64,000 nucleotides of DNA, from the NCBI GenBank assembly GCA_017539025.1, contig JAFYHT010000050.1, forward strand, positions 1 to 64,000, in the 5' to 3' direction. Below, one piece after another: positions 16,609 to 24,603 of the stretch. The notes under the pieces are model-generated. The model saw only the letters and a list, made by a program, of their open reading frames with translations. It was not told where the DNA came from and made no database searches. The translations under genes and the position numbers were made by a program. Every line of letters begins with the position of its first letter. The first letter of the stretch is position 1. Source of the stretch: Erysipelotrichaceae bacterium. GTDB taxonomy: Bacteria; Bacillota_I; Bacilli_A; Erysipelotrichales; Erysipelotrichaceae.

Positions 16609-17550
16609 ATGAACAATCCCTTTCCATATTCCTTCAACGAGAAGAGATATCACACGTTCAATTACTATCTGAAAAGCAGATATCAGTGCAAGGTATCCAA
16701 GGTCATCCTGGATGCCGGTTTCACATGTCCGAACCGTGATGGCTCAAAGGGATATGGTGGATGCATCTTCTGTTCTGAAAAAGGAAGCGGAGACTCCAAT
16801 GTTTCCTTATCACAGAATCTCTTGAAACAATACGAAGATAATAAAGCGGTCATGGACCGCAAATGGCCAAATGGACTTTATATCCCCTATTTCCAGTCTT
16901 TCACCAATACCTATGGTCCATTAGAAAAGATCATAGAGATGACAAAGCCCTTTTCTCAGATGGATGAAGTGGCAGAGATCTCGATCTCGACCCGCTGTGA
17001 TTGCCTGAAAGACGAAACGATCGAATATCTTGATTCTCTATGTGAGAAAAAACCGATCTGGCTGGAACTTGGCTTACAGACATCTAATGATAATACCGGA
17101 AAACTGATCAATCGCTGTTATGATTTTGAAGATCTCAAAGACGCCTTGTACAGACTTGAAAAAACAAGGATCAGAACCTGTGTCCACATCATGAATGGCC
17201 TTCCGTTTGAAACAAAAGAAGACATGCTTCAGACGGTGAAAGATATTTCACATCTTCCTTTTGACGGGATCAAGATCCATATGCTTCATGTGATCAAAAA
17301 TACAAAGCTGGGAGATATGTATCAGGAAAAACCGTTTGAGCTGATCTCCAGAGATGAATATATAAAGCTGGTCGTCGATCAGCTGGAACTGCTCAGACCT
17401 CAAGTCGTCATACAAAGACTGACAGGAGATCCGATCAAAGAAGACCTGCTGGCACCGGATTGGCTTTTGAACAAGACGACGATACTCAATGATATCGATA
17501 AACTGATACGCAAGAAAGATACCTATCAGGGGATCAGATATGAACAATAA
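16609..17550 (+). CDS. mnmL: Radical SAM tRNA-modifying enzyme MnmL (YtqA family)
   Basis: 313 residues from the ATG at 16609; a longer frame extends back through the MFS terminator and is not credible. The radical-SAM cysteines are C40, C52 and C55 (FTCPNRDGSKGYGGCIFC), the unusual C-x11-C-x2-C spacing of the TIGR01212/YtqA family. YtqA has been linked to converting cmnm5U to nm5U at the tRNA wobble position in Gram-positives, and its neighbour here is the methyltransferase completing mnm5U. The 11-base overlap with mnmM supports a joint function. Confidence 0.85.
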   Translation: MNNPFPYSFNEKRYHTFNYYLKSRYQCKVSKVILDAGFTCPNRDGSKGYGGCIFCSEKGSGDSNVSLSQNLLKQYEDNKAVMDRKWPNGLYIPYFQSFTNTYGPLEKIIEMTKPFSQMDEVAEISISTRCDCLKDETIEYLDSLCEKKPIWLELGLQTSNDNTGKLINRCYDFEDLKDALYRLEKTRIRTCVHIMNGLPFETKEDMLQTVKDISHLPFDGIKIHMLHVIKNTKLGDMYQEKPFELISRDEYIKLVVDQLELLRPQVVIQRLTGDPIKEDLLAPDWLLNKTTILNDIDKLIRKKDTYQGIRYEQ

Positions 17551-18061
17551 TACTTTCATTCACAAATACATCAGACCATTGATCAATAAAGAAGACATCG
17601 TTGTCGATATGACGGCAGGCAATGGCAACGATACTTTTTTCCTTGCACAATACGCAAAGAAAGTCTATGCCTTTGATATTTCTGAAGAAGCTATCAGACG
17701 CAGCAAAGTCAGATGCAGAGATCACGATAATATCAGCTTTATCTGTGACAATCACATCAATATCGATCATTACATAAATGAAAAGATCAGACTTTTCATA
17801 TTCAATCTCGGCTATCTTCCTTCTTCCGATGAAACAAGGATCACACAGGCAGATGAGACACTGACTGCTTTTGATAAGGCATATTCCCTTTTGAAAGAAA
17901 AAGGATATATCGTGATCACCTTCTATATCGGCCATCCGGGCGGAAAAGATGAATACTATCTTCTGAAAGATCACATCAATAAAAACAGGCTTCATATCAT
18001 TGAAGCCTATCATCAGGATAAGATCGATTCACCGATCACCTATTTCATTCGTAAAACCTAA
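17540..18061 (+). CDS. mnmM: tRNA wobble-uridine methyltransferase MnmM (YtqB family)
   Basis: 173-residue class I SAM methyltransferase. The SAM site is VVDMTAGNGNDTFFLA (about 22-37), followed by AFDISEEAI and a FNLGYLPSSDE motif in the catalytic region, all typical of the YtqB/MnmM family that methylates nm5U to mnm5U in Gram-positive tRNAs. The gene overlaps mnmL by 11 bases. Its 3' end overlaps the convergent DUF4015 gene by four bases, with no room for a separate terminator. Confidence 0.88.
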   Translation: MNNNTFIHKYIRPLINKEDIVVDMTAGNGNDTFFLAQYAKKVYAFDISEEAIRRSKVRCRDHDNISFICDNHINIDHYINEKIRLFIFNLGYLPSSDETRITQADETLTAFDKAYSLLKEKGYIVITFYIGHPGGKDEYYLLKDHINKNRLHIIEAYHQDKIDSPITYFIRKT

Positions 18062-19701
18062 TCAAGTACATCGGTGTAACTGTAGTACTTGTTGATGGAA
18101 GAAGCTGCATTCCATGTCAGATATCCATCATCAACACCGGCATTTCTCAAACCAGCGATCTGAGCCTCTATAAAGTCGGCTCCGTAATATACATCATAAG
18201 GATCGGAATTCTGAGCCATGATCCATGTACGGCACTTCGCCGGATCATAGGTGTTTTCCTGTGCGTAATATGTTGCCCTGCCCCAGCTGTACATCAACTC
18301 ACCTGGTTCGCTCCAAGGAGCAGGAATGCCATAGGCATAGGATGCAAAGTGATCAGGATAAGGCATTGAAGAGATCGCATCTACCACATTGGAAATTGCC
18401 GGCCAGAATTGACCATAGTAAGAAACAAAACAGGAGAAACGGGTATCGTCATCACCGCTTGTTTCGCCAAAGACATCGGCAGAAACATAGATCCCTTCCT
18501 CATGCAGACACTCCGTCGCATATCTTAAGAAATTGGTAACCGCCTGAGCTCTGGTCTCATCATAACTGTTTCTCAGTTCGACATCTTCAACGTCTTCCGG
18601 AAGTCTGACATAGTCAAACTGAATCTCATCAAAGCCCATCTCATTTGCCGCTTCCAAAGCCAAAGCGACATTGTATTCCCACATCTTCCTGGAGAAGATG
18701 CTTGGCCATTTCACTGAACCGTAATTATATAATCTTCCATCGTACATCAAAGCTTCATCCGGATTATCCAACGCAAAAGAATCATCCTTAAAGGCAGTGA
18801 TCCTGCCAATCAGATAGTATCCGGCATCCTTCAGCTTTCTGACATTGTTCTGATAGGCATCATAGCTGTTTGGAATATTGTATGTGGAAGGCGCATATTG
18901 CTTGCCAACCGGTGATTCATAAGCCAGCTGTGTATCGATATAGCAGTCTTTGACATCAACTACAAAAGCGTTGATTCCAGGACATTGTTTTGCCAGCTCG
19001 ATATAGGAATCCGCGTCAACGATCGCTTCCGCATTGATATATAAGGCATTGACCTTTTCCGGCATCGATCTCTTCGCATCAAAAGACTCTTTCGGATAGT
19101 AATCCACTTCCAAAGGGCTTCCTCCTTCTCCATAGAAGAGATCGGAATATCTGGAAGGATCCAAAGCTGTTTCGTAGTACTCCAGAGAAACGTGTCTGTC
19201 ATCGATGTAGCCCGTATTGTTGACATAATAGTAATCGATCGTTCCATCCTGTCTGAGCTCATGATAACCGGTAACGCTCAGTCCGCTTCCCTTCAAGACC
19301 CATCCGGCGATATGGAAATCACCACATTCCGGATTCAGTACATGGTCTCTTAACGCATAGACTTTCGTTTCTCTGACACAGTCTCTTCTGTCTTTTGTCA
19401 GATCATTTTCGGATACCAGATATGTGACATCATCGATAACGAACTGACAATACTCTTTCTCATCAACTGTGATCCGCTTGTTTTTGATATCGACGCTCTG
19501 TCCGCGGACAAAGTTTCTTTCATTTCCATCCTTGTCTCTTAAAAGGATCTGAGGCCTGTCTGCCGCCAGATAATACGGTTCTGTTTTATTGTCCTGAATG
19601 TTCCTGTATACCAGGTAGCCTAAAGCTCCTGATGCAGCCAGGATCAGGAATAAAAGCACGAAGATCAATGCTTTCTTTTTCTTATTTTTCTTTCTGCTCA
19701 T
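18058..19701 (-). CDS. Membrane-anchored DUF4015 putative glycoside hydrolase
   Basis: 547 residues. A lysine-rich start and one hydrophobic helix (about 10-33) make a type II membrane anchor with an extracellular body. Residues about 55-200 form SH3-like or unknown beta domains. The C-terminal 340 residues match the DUF4015 putative glycosidase barrel: NALYINAEAIVD, INAFVVDVKD, MGFDEIQFDYVRLP and SADVFGETSGDDD carry the likely acidic catalytic residues (FDYVRLP, DVFGE). Likely a cell-wall or surface polysaccharide enzyme; substrate unknown. Its ATG at 19701 is preceded by TAGAAT and six bases only, with no ribosome site. Confidence 0.8.
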   Translation of the reverse strand: MSRKKNKKKKALIFVLLFLILAASGALGYLVYRNIQDNKTEPYYLAADRPQILLRDKDGNERNFVRGQSVDIKNKRITVDEKEYCQFVIDDVTYLVSENDLTKDRRDCVRETKVYALRDHVLNPECGDFHIAGWVLKGSGLSVTGYHELRQDGTIDYYYVNNTGYIDDRHVSLEYYETALDPSRYSDLFYGEGGSPLEVDYYPKESFDAKRSMPEKVNALYINAEAIVDADSYIELAKQCPGINAFVVDVKDCYIDTQLAYESPVGKQYAPSTYNIPNSYDAYQNNVRKLKDAGYYLIGRITAFKDDSFALDNPDEALMYDGRLYNYGSVKWPSIFSRKMWEYNVALALEAANEMGFDEIQFDYVRLPEDVEDVELRNSYDETRAQAVTNFLRYATECLHEEGIYVSADVFGETSGDDDTRFSCFVSYYGQFWPAISNVVDAISSMPYPDHFASYAYGIPAPWSEPGELMYSWGRATYYAQENTYDPAKCRTWIMAQNSDPYDVYYGADFIEAQIAGLRNAGVDDGYLTWNAASSINKYYSYTDVLD

Positions 19702-19707
19702 ATGTCA

Positions 19708-19713
19708 ATTCTA
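19708..19713 (-). promoter_or_regulatory. -10 box of the DUF4015 gene (leaderless type)
   Basis: TAGAAT on the minus strand, then six bases to the ATG at 19701. Confidence 0.55.
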
Positions 19714-19718
19714 ACATA

Positions 19719-19745
19719 AGAAAAGCTCCCATTATCTTTGGGAGC
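19719..19745 (-). terminator. Orphan terminator upstream of the DUF4015 gene
   Basis: On the minus strand GCTCCC, nine bases, GGGAGC, TTTTC. No protein gene on the minus strand feeds into it, so it may terminate a non-coding RNA from the adjacent structured region. Confidence 0.5.
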
Positions 19746-19773
19746 AGTTCTTTTGATTATTTAAGGGGATAAA

Positions 19774-19840
19774 TATATACGATACAACTAATTTTAGGGG
19801 GCTAGTATCGGCAAGGCCTCACTTCCTTGCACCTATATAG
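19774..19840. ncRNA. Candidate structured RNA with a compact three-way junction
   Basis: Three stems abut almost without linkers: TATATA (19774-19779) with TATATA (19834-19839); CGATAC (19780-19785) with GTATCG (19805-19810); GCAAGG (19811-19816) with CCTTGC (19825-19830). The first loop carries a G-run (C-run on the minus strand) that could make a tertiary contact. An 8-base palindrome CTATATAG repeats at 19833 and 19851. An orphan minus-strand terminator lies 30 bases away. It matches no riboswitch or small RNA class I can recall, and the strand is uncertain. Confidence 0.35.
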
Positions 19841-19901
19841 TACAAAATCACTATATAGAGATTATGTTGGAATTGTGTAAAATTATGTGATTTGAATACG
19901 G

Positions 19902-19907
19902 TATAAT
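19902..19907 (+). promoter_or_regulatory. -10 box of the metallophosphoesterase gene (leaderless type)
   Basis: TATAAT, six bases, ATG at 19914; no Shine-Dalgarno sequence fits in between. Confidence 0.65.
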
Positions 19908-19913
19908 AGGCTT

Positions 19914-20747
19914 ATGGTAAAGAAGATCTCCATAGCTGTTTTATCTTTGTTCCTGCTCTTGTTTCTGGCATATTTCAACGCTGTAAATGTCAACACAAAG
20001 CAGTTCAAGATCAGCGAAGAAACCCTGCATTCAGACAAAATCGATGAAGATATCGACGGTTTTCTGATCGCGTGTTTTTCCGATCTCTATTACGGATCAT
20101 TCATCTCTGACGAATATCTTCAGAAGGCTTTTGATACGATCAACGGTTTTCAACCCGATCTGATCCTCTTTGAAGGAGATCTCATCGATCAGAGTATTGA
20201 AATAAGTGAAGAACAGAAACTCTTTCTGATCAGACAATTGTCATCCTTAAATGCGAAATATGGCAAATTCGCAGTCCTGGGAGATCAGGATCTCATCAGA
20301 AACGAAGAGATCGAAGATATCCTCAGAAACTGTGGTTTTACTGTATTGAATAACGAAACAAAACTCATCAGTATCGACCGCAACAGCTATATCAATCTGG
20401 TCGGCATCGATTCCTTCAATGGCGGTTCTCCCGATCTGACAGCAGCCTTCTCAGGTGCCAACAGCAACTATTTCACTTTCGTCATCTCCCATTGTCCGGA
20501 TATCTTTGATTCCTTATTGGGATACAGTGCTGATTTTCTTTCCTGCGGACATTCCCGCGGCGGACAGGTATACATCCCTTTGATCTCAGATTTCACAAGG
20601 GAGTATGGATGTAAGAAATACTTCCGCGGAAAGATCACCAAAAACGGTATGACCTTGCAGATCAATAACGGAGTCGGAAGATGTTCCAGCAATGCCCGCT
20701 TCCTCGCAGATGCTCAGATCATGTTTTATACCCTGAAAAGCAACTGA
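19914..20747 (+). CDS. Membrane-anchored metallophosphoesterase with degenerate metal site
   Basis: 277 residues with an N-terminal hydrophobic anchor (about 4-22), so the domain lies outside the membrane. The fold is the YaeI/calcineurin-like phosphoesterase: SDLYYG (56-61), EGDLID (87-92), VLGDQD (121-126), SHCPD (192-196) and GHSRGGQ (212-218). Several ligands differ from the family pattern: the H of SDxH is Y59, the GNHE motif reads GDQD, and the second H of GHxH is R215. It probably binds metal poorly or not at all, so a non-catalytic role is possible. It is convergent with the secretion locus, with no gap. Confidence 0.8.
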   Translation: MVKKISIAVLSLFLLLFLAYFNAVNVNTKQFKISEETLHSDKIDEDIDGFLIACFSDLYYGSFISDEYLQKAFDTINGFQPDLILFEGDLIDQSIEISEEQKLFLIRQLSSLNAKYGKFAVLGDQDLIRNEEIEDILRNCGFTVLNNETKLISIDRNSYINLVGIDSFNGGSPDLTAAFSGANSNYFTFVISHCPDIFDSLLGYSADFLSCGHSRGGQVYIPLISDFTREYGCKKYFRGKITKNGMTLQINNGVGRCSSNARFLADAQIMFYTLKSN

Positions 20748-20981
20748 TCATATCAGCAGATGCAGAAAGATAAACCTGCTGAAACCAAATTCAGATAATG
20801 CGATATTCCTGTCCAGGAATATCTTTTTATTTGGATCATATACCTGGGCATTTGTCAGATCGATCTCGAGAAGTTGACCGAGAAGAGTAAAATTCTCTGA
20901 GAAACTAAGTCTAGTATCAAAAGCAGCCTCAATGATCGACGAAGTTCTGACTTCCTTTAGCCTGATGATCGTCTTATACAT
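20748..20981 (-). CDS. YukD/EsaB-like small protein of the type VII locus
   Basis: 77 residues, a ubiquitin-like size and pattern: N-terminal beta hairpin, one helix, then LDRNIALSEFGFSRFIFLHLLI, which parallels the L-x-D-x-G-I-x-N-G-D-x-L ending of YukD/EsaB. The sequence is divergent, so assignment leans on position: it is the last gene of the WXG100-EssC operon and overlaps the ATPase gene by eight bases. EsaB/YukD are cytosolic accessory components of Gram-positive type VII secretion. Confidence 0.55.
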   Translation of the reverse strand: MYKTIIRLKEVRTSSIIEAAFDTRLSFSENFTLLGQLLEIDLTNAQVYDPNKKIFLDRNIALSEFGFSRFIFLHLLI

Positions 20982-23900
20982 GATCCACCCTCTTTAATAA
21001 TCTCTTTCTTCCGTGATGATAATAAACAGCTTCCTCTTCACTCAGATCATCACGATAAGAAGATATAAAAAGCCTTTGTGAGAAGATCCCTGATCCGATC
21101 CATAGAAACTCATCCGGATTTAATAAAGAGATCTTTGGATCATATGTCATGATGTTCAAAGCATCCCCATATGCCTTGCGGTAGATATCTAGAGCTTCTT
21201 CATCAAACGATGTGACAAGGATCTTATTTTGTGTATATACATATTCCCTGTTTTCCATATCGAAACCAAGAAGAGATCTTCCGTTTTCTTCTTTTGCCTG
21301 AATTGTATCTGGGATCGGGATAACGATCTGTTCCGTTTTTCTGAGTGAAGGGATGAAGTTTTCGATCAGTACCGGAACAAAACAGATCACTTCTTCATCA
21401 CAATAGAAACTGTTTCCCTGATACACAGATCTGGAACCAAACAGATATGAAATATCGTTCTTATCAGTGAATCCAATCAGGATCTTTCTCTTGAATGCAC
21501 TGATCATCTTGAAGCTCAGCTGTACAGAAGATGCCAGAGCAACGATGTTGAAATTCATGTTTTCACTTCGTTTCAATAATCTGATCAGGATGTCCTGATA
21601 AGATTCATCATATGAAAGAAATGCCGAAAGATCTTCTATCACTAAAGTGACAGGAAGATCCTTTTCACATAATCTTTGAAACAGGAATCCGATGTCTTTG
21701 TTTTGCGAATAGTGAAGCGTATCACTGATCACGCCGTTTTCAAAATGTCGATGTGAGATCAGTACACACTGTCTGTTGTTTTCATCCAAGGTATTCAGAA
21801 AACCGTTTATCTCGTTTTTCCTGTTGGAGCAGATCAGGATATTCTCTGTCAGAGAGTAAGCAACAGCTTTTCTGATATCGTTGAGATAATCATCTGCTTC
21901 ACCGAAAACGAAACATTTCCCTTTGACCAGTTTCTTCCTTTCCATAGGCTCAGGAGGCAGAAAATCCAGCTTTTTTGTCTTGATTTTCAATTCCTTACAG
22001 ACATCAAGTATCTTGGAAACGAAGAAACGATTCTCCGTGATCCCTTTTTCAAAGGTCACGGTCTTTCTCTTTATCATCTTCAAAGAAGAATCCAGCAATG
22101 ATACTTCATAGGGTTCTTTCCCGAAAGCGTCGTTTTTCGCGTAGATGCTTTGAGCCCTGATCAGGCTTTCATCGACCTTCAGGATGAAAGATCCTGCCTG
22201 ACTCAGAAAAGCGGCATCCTTGTTTCTGATGATATCGATCGAATCTCTTTCTTCAAAGACCTTCAATGCGATCTTGAAACGGGAATTTGAAAAGATCTCG
22301 TCATCGATATTTCCTGAAGGTTTCTGTGTTGCAAGGATCAGATGGACACCCAGACTGCGGCCGATCCTCGAGATCGAGATCAGCTCTCTGATCGCTTCCG
22401 GATTCTCCTTCTTGAGTTCCGCGAACTCATCGACGATGATCAGTAAATGCGCGATCTGATGTAATCCGTATCTTTCCGGTTCATTATCCCGGTACTCATC
22501 CAGATCCATGATACCGATCCCGCATTTTTCACTTAACGATCTGAATGATCTTTGTCTTTGAACACATTCGTTCTTCAATGCGATGATCAGCCTGTTGAGT
22601 TTTCCGTTTTCAAGATTGCTTAGAGAAGCAATGATATGCGGCACCATCTTCCCGTTGTATGTCAATGATTCGCTGATCCCTCCTCCCTTGTAGTCGATGA
22701 CGACGAGATTGAGATATTCAGGAGAATACCTGATACATAATGACGGAAGCATCGATATGATCAGTTCCGATTTTCCAGAACCGGTCGATCCGCCGATCAG
22801 ACCATGCGGTCCCTGTTTCTTTTCGTGCAGATCGAAATACAGAAGTCTGTCTTCCTGCATCGCAAAATCACAGCGCAGATCATGGTGTTTCTTCAGATAA
22901 GAGTCTCTGATCCCTACTTCAGGAAAGATCTTTCGAAAAGTGATGTTTTCATTTGCGCTGAATATGGGATTATAGGCGCCCATCTTTCTGAAATATCGTG
23001 AGAAATCATCCAGCTTCTTGACATACTGAAAGGTCTTCTTTTCACCGTCATATAAAGTACCGCTCTGATTGAGATATTCAACGATGCAGTCGCTTTCCTT
23101 ATACAGATCCGACTGATCAGATGAAAAATAGATCACTGAGATCTGCGGATTGGAAAACTGAAGATCGCTTTTTTCATCCATAAACAAGACTAACGGATGA
23201 TCCAGCTTCTGCAGGTCCAGTTCCTGAAGCATCCTCTCATCATCGATGAAAAGACGCCTGCCGTTAAGAAACAGATGCGGCAGATCATAGAAATCAGAGA
23301 TCAGATCGCTGTTCTTAGAGAAAACAGCGATACTCAGATCCTCATAGCTGTGTCTGTACGATAATTCCAGCAGAAAATGCATGAAGAAATAAGATCTTTC
23401 GGATCGTTTGGATATGATCGTAACTCTTTTATGTTCCTTCAGATCCAGGATAAGAGGAAGCGGACCGATATAGGACAGCTTCCGTTTTATTTCTGACATG
23501 GCCTCGTCGATCTTGAGATCCTTCTTTTCAAAAAAGAAATCCTCTTCCCGATGGATCTGTCCCAGACAGAGGCAGAGAAAATCCGGGTCTTTCTTCTTCA
23601 GATAGAACGGTTCTTTCTGAAGATACTCCTTTGAAAAGAAGCGTTCCCCTTCATCCTTCAGATAGAGATCCACCTTCTCTTCTATCGTCTTTCCATATCC
23701 TTCAAGATACTCAAGATAGGAGTTTCTGTTTTCAGAGATCATCGTTTCTTCACTTTTTTTCTCCTTGAAATAGAAAAACAGAGGCAGGAATACACCGGTC
23801 GTCACCATGGCAGCCGGTGTGATCAGATAGCTCAACATCGAAGACAAAGGATTTCCATTGAGATATCCGTTGTATAAGCTTAGTGCCGAAACAGCGACGA

Positions 23901-24603
23901 TACTGGCGGACATGATCGAATTGGGAAGGATCGTCCGTAAGATGTCCTTGTTTCCCTCTGTTTCTTTTGCCTCATATGGCTTGATCTCAGGGATCGCCAG
24001 TTCGATCGGGTGATGAGAGATCACTGAGTGAATCTTCATCTTCTTTGAAGGATATGTGATCTTCTGGGAGAAAGGTTCATACACTTTCAGAAACACTTTA
24101 TTCATGAAATGATTGATATATAAGAACTTTTCATAATAGAAGATCCTCAATCCCAGGCATTCGATCAGATCTCCCTCATTCAAAGGAAAACCATCATATT
24201 TCTTTCCATTGACCGAAAATTCAAGATCACCGGAAATGATCCCGCCGCTGATGTTTAAGGTGCCATCTAACAGGTTCGCATCTGTAGAAGCGATATCCGC
24301 TTTCCCTGTGCCGATCACAAGAGGATCGATATTCTGATAAAACGAGTACTCCTTATATCCTTCATCATCTCCATAGACATAGAGTTGCAGCTGATAATAC
24401 GTCTCATCCGTATCGATCCGATAGATACCCGTATGAAGACGGCAGCTCTTTCTGCCATCATCCAGACAGTATCCGTTTGACAGATATAGATAATGATAAT
24501 TGTTGTTGGGATAGATACTGATCCCCTTATATGTGAAACCATCTTCCTGATTCAGGATCTTCGGGATCAGTTTCTTTCTGTCTTTTACGATAATAAACAT
24601 CAT
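20974..24603 (-). CDS. essC: EssC-like FtsK/SpoIIIE ATPase of type VII secretion
   Basis: 1209-residue membrane motor. Residues 1-200 look like the two FHA-type beta domains at the EssC N-terminus. Two hydrophobic segments follow (about 225-280). The first FtsK domain has an intact Walker A GGSTGSGKSE (about 598-607) and Walker B LLIIVDEFAEL (about 720). The C-terminal third still resembles FtsK-like domains but shows no further P-loop. Classical EssC is about 1480 residues with three ATPase domains, so this form is short with one obvious active site. It lies between the lipoprotein gene (four-base overlap) and the YukD-like gene. Confidence 0.9.
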   Translation of the reverse strand: MMFIIVKDRKKLIPKILNQEDGFTYKGISIYPNNNYHYLYLSNGYCLDDGRKSCRLHTGIYRIDTDETYYQLQLYVYGDDEGYKEYSFYQNIDPLVIGTGKADIASTDANLLDGTLNISGGIISGDLEFSVNGKKYDGFPLNEGDLIECLGLRIFYYEKFLYINHFMNKVFLKVYEPFSQKITYPSKKMKIHSVISHHPIELAIPEIKPYEAKETEGNKDILRTILPNSIMSASIVAVSALSLYNGYLNGNPLSSMLSYLITPAAMVTTGVFLPLFFYFKEKKSEETMISENRNSYLEYLEGYGKTIEEKVDLYLKDEGERFFSKEYLQKEPFYLKKKDPDFLCLCLGQIHREEDFFFEKKDLKIDEAMSEIKRKLSYIGPLPLILDLKEHKRVTIISKRSERSYFFMHFLLELSYRHSYEDLSIAVFSKNSDLISDFYDLPHLFLNGRRLFIDDERMLQELDLQKLDHPLVLFMDEKSDLQFSNPQISVIYFSSDQSDLYKESDCIVEYLNQSGTLYDGEKKTFQYVKKLDDFSRYFRKMGAYNPIFSANENITFRKIFPEVGIRDSYLKKHHDLRCDFAMQEDRLLYFDLHEKKQGPHGLIGGSTGSGKSELIISMLPSLCIRYSPEYLNLVVIDYKGGGISESLTYNGKMVPHIIASLSNLENGKLNRLIIALKNECVQRQRSFRSLSEKCGIGIMDLDEYRDNEPERYGLHQIAHLLIIVDEFAELKKENPEAIRELISISRIGRSLGVHLILATQKPSGNIDDEIFSNSRFKIALKVFEERDSIDIIRNKDAAFLSQAGSFILKVDESLIRAQSIYAKNDAFGKEPYEVSLLDSSLKMIKRKTVTFEKGITENRFFVSKILDVCKELKIKTKKLDFLPPEPMERKKLVKGKCFVFGEADDYLNDIRKAVAYSLTENILICSNRKNEINGFLNTLDENNRQCVLISHRHFENGVISDTLHYSQNKDIGFLFQRLCEKDLPVTLVIEDLSAFLSYDESYQDILIRLLKRSENMNFNIVALASSVQLSFKMISAFKRKILIGFTDKNDISYLFGSRSVYQGNSFYCDEEVICFVPVLIENFIPSLRKTEQIVIPIPDTIQAKEENGRSLLGFDMENREYVYTQNKILVTSFDEEALDIYRKAYGDALNIMTYDPKISLLNPDEFLWIGSGIFSQRLFISSYRDDLSEEEAVYYHHGRKRLLKRVDHV

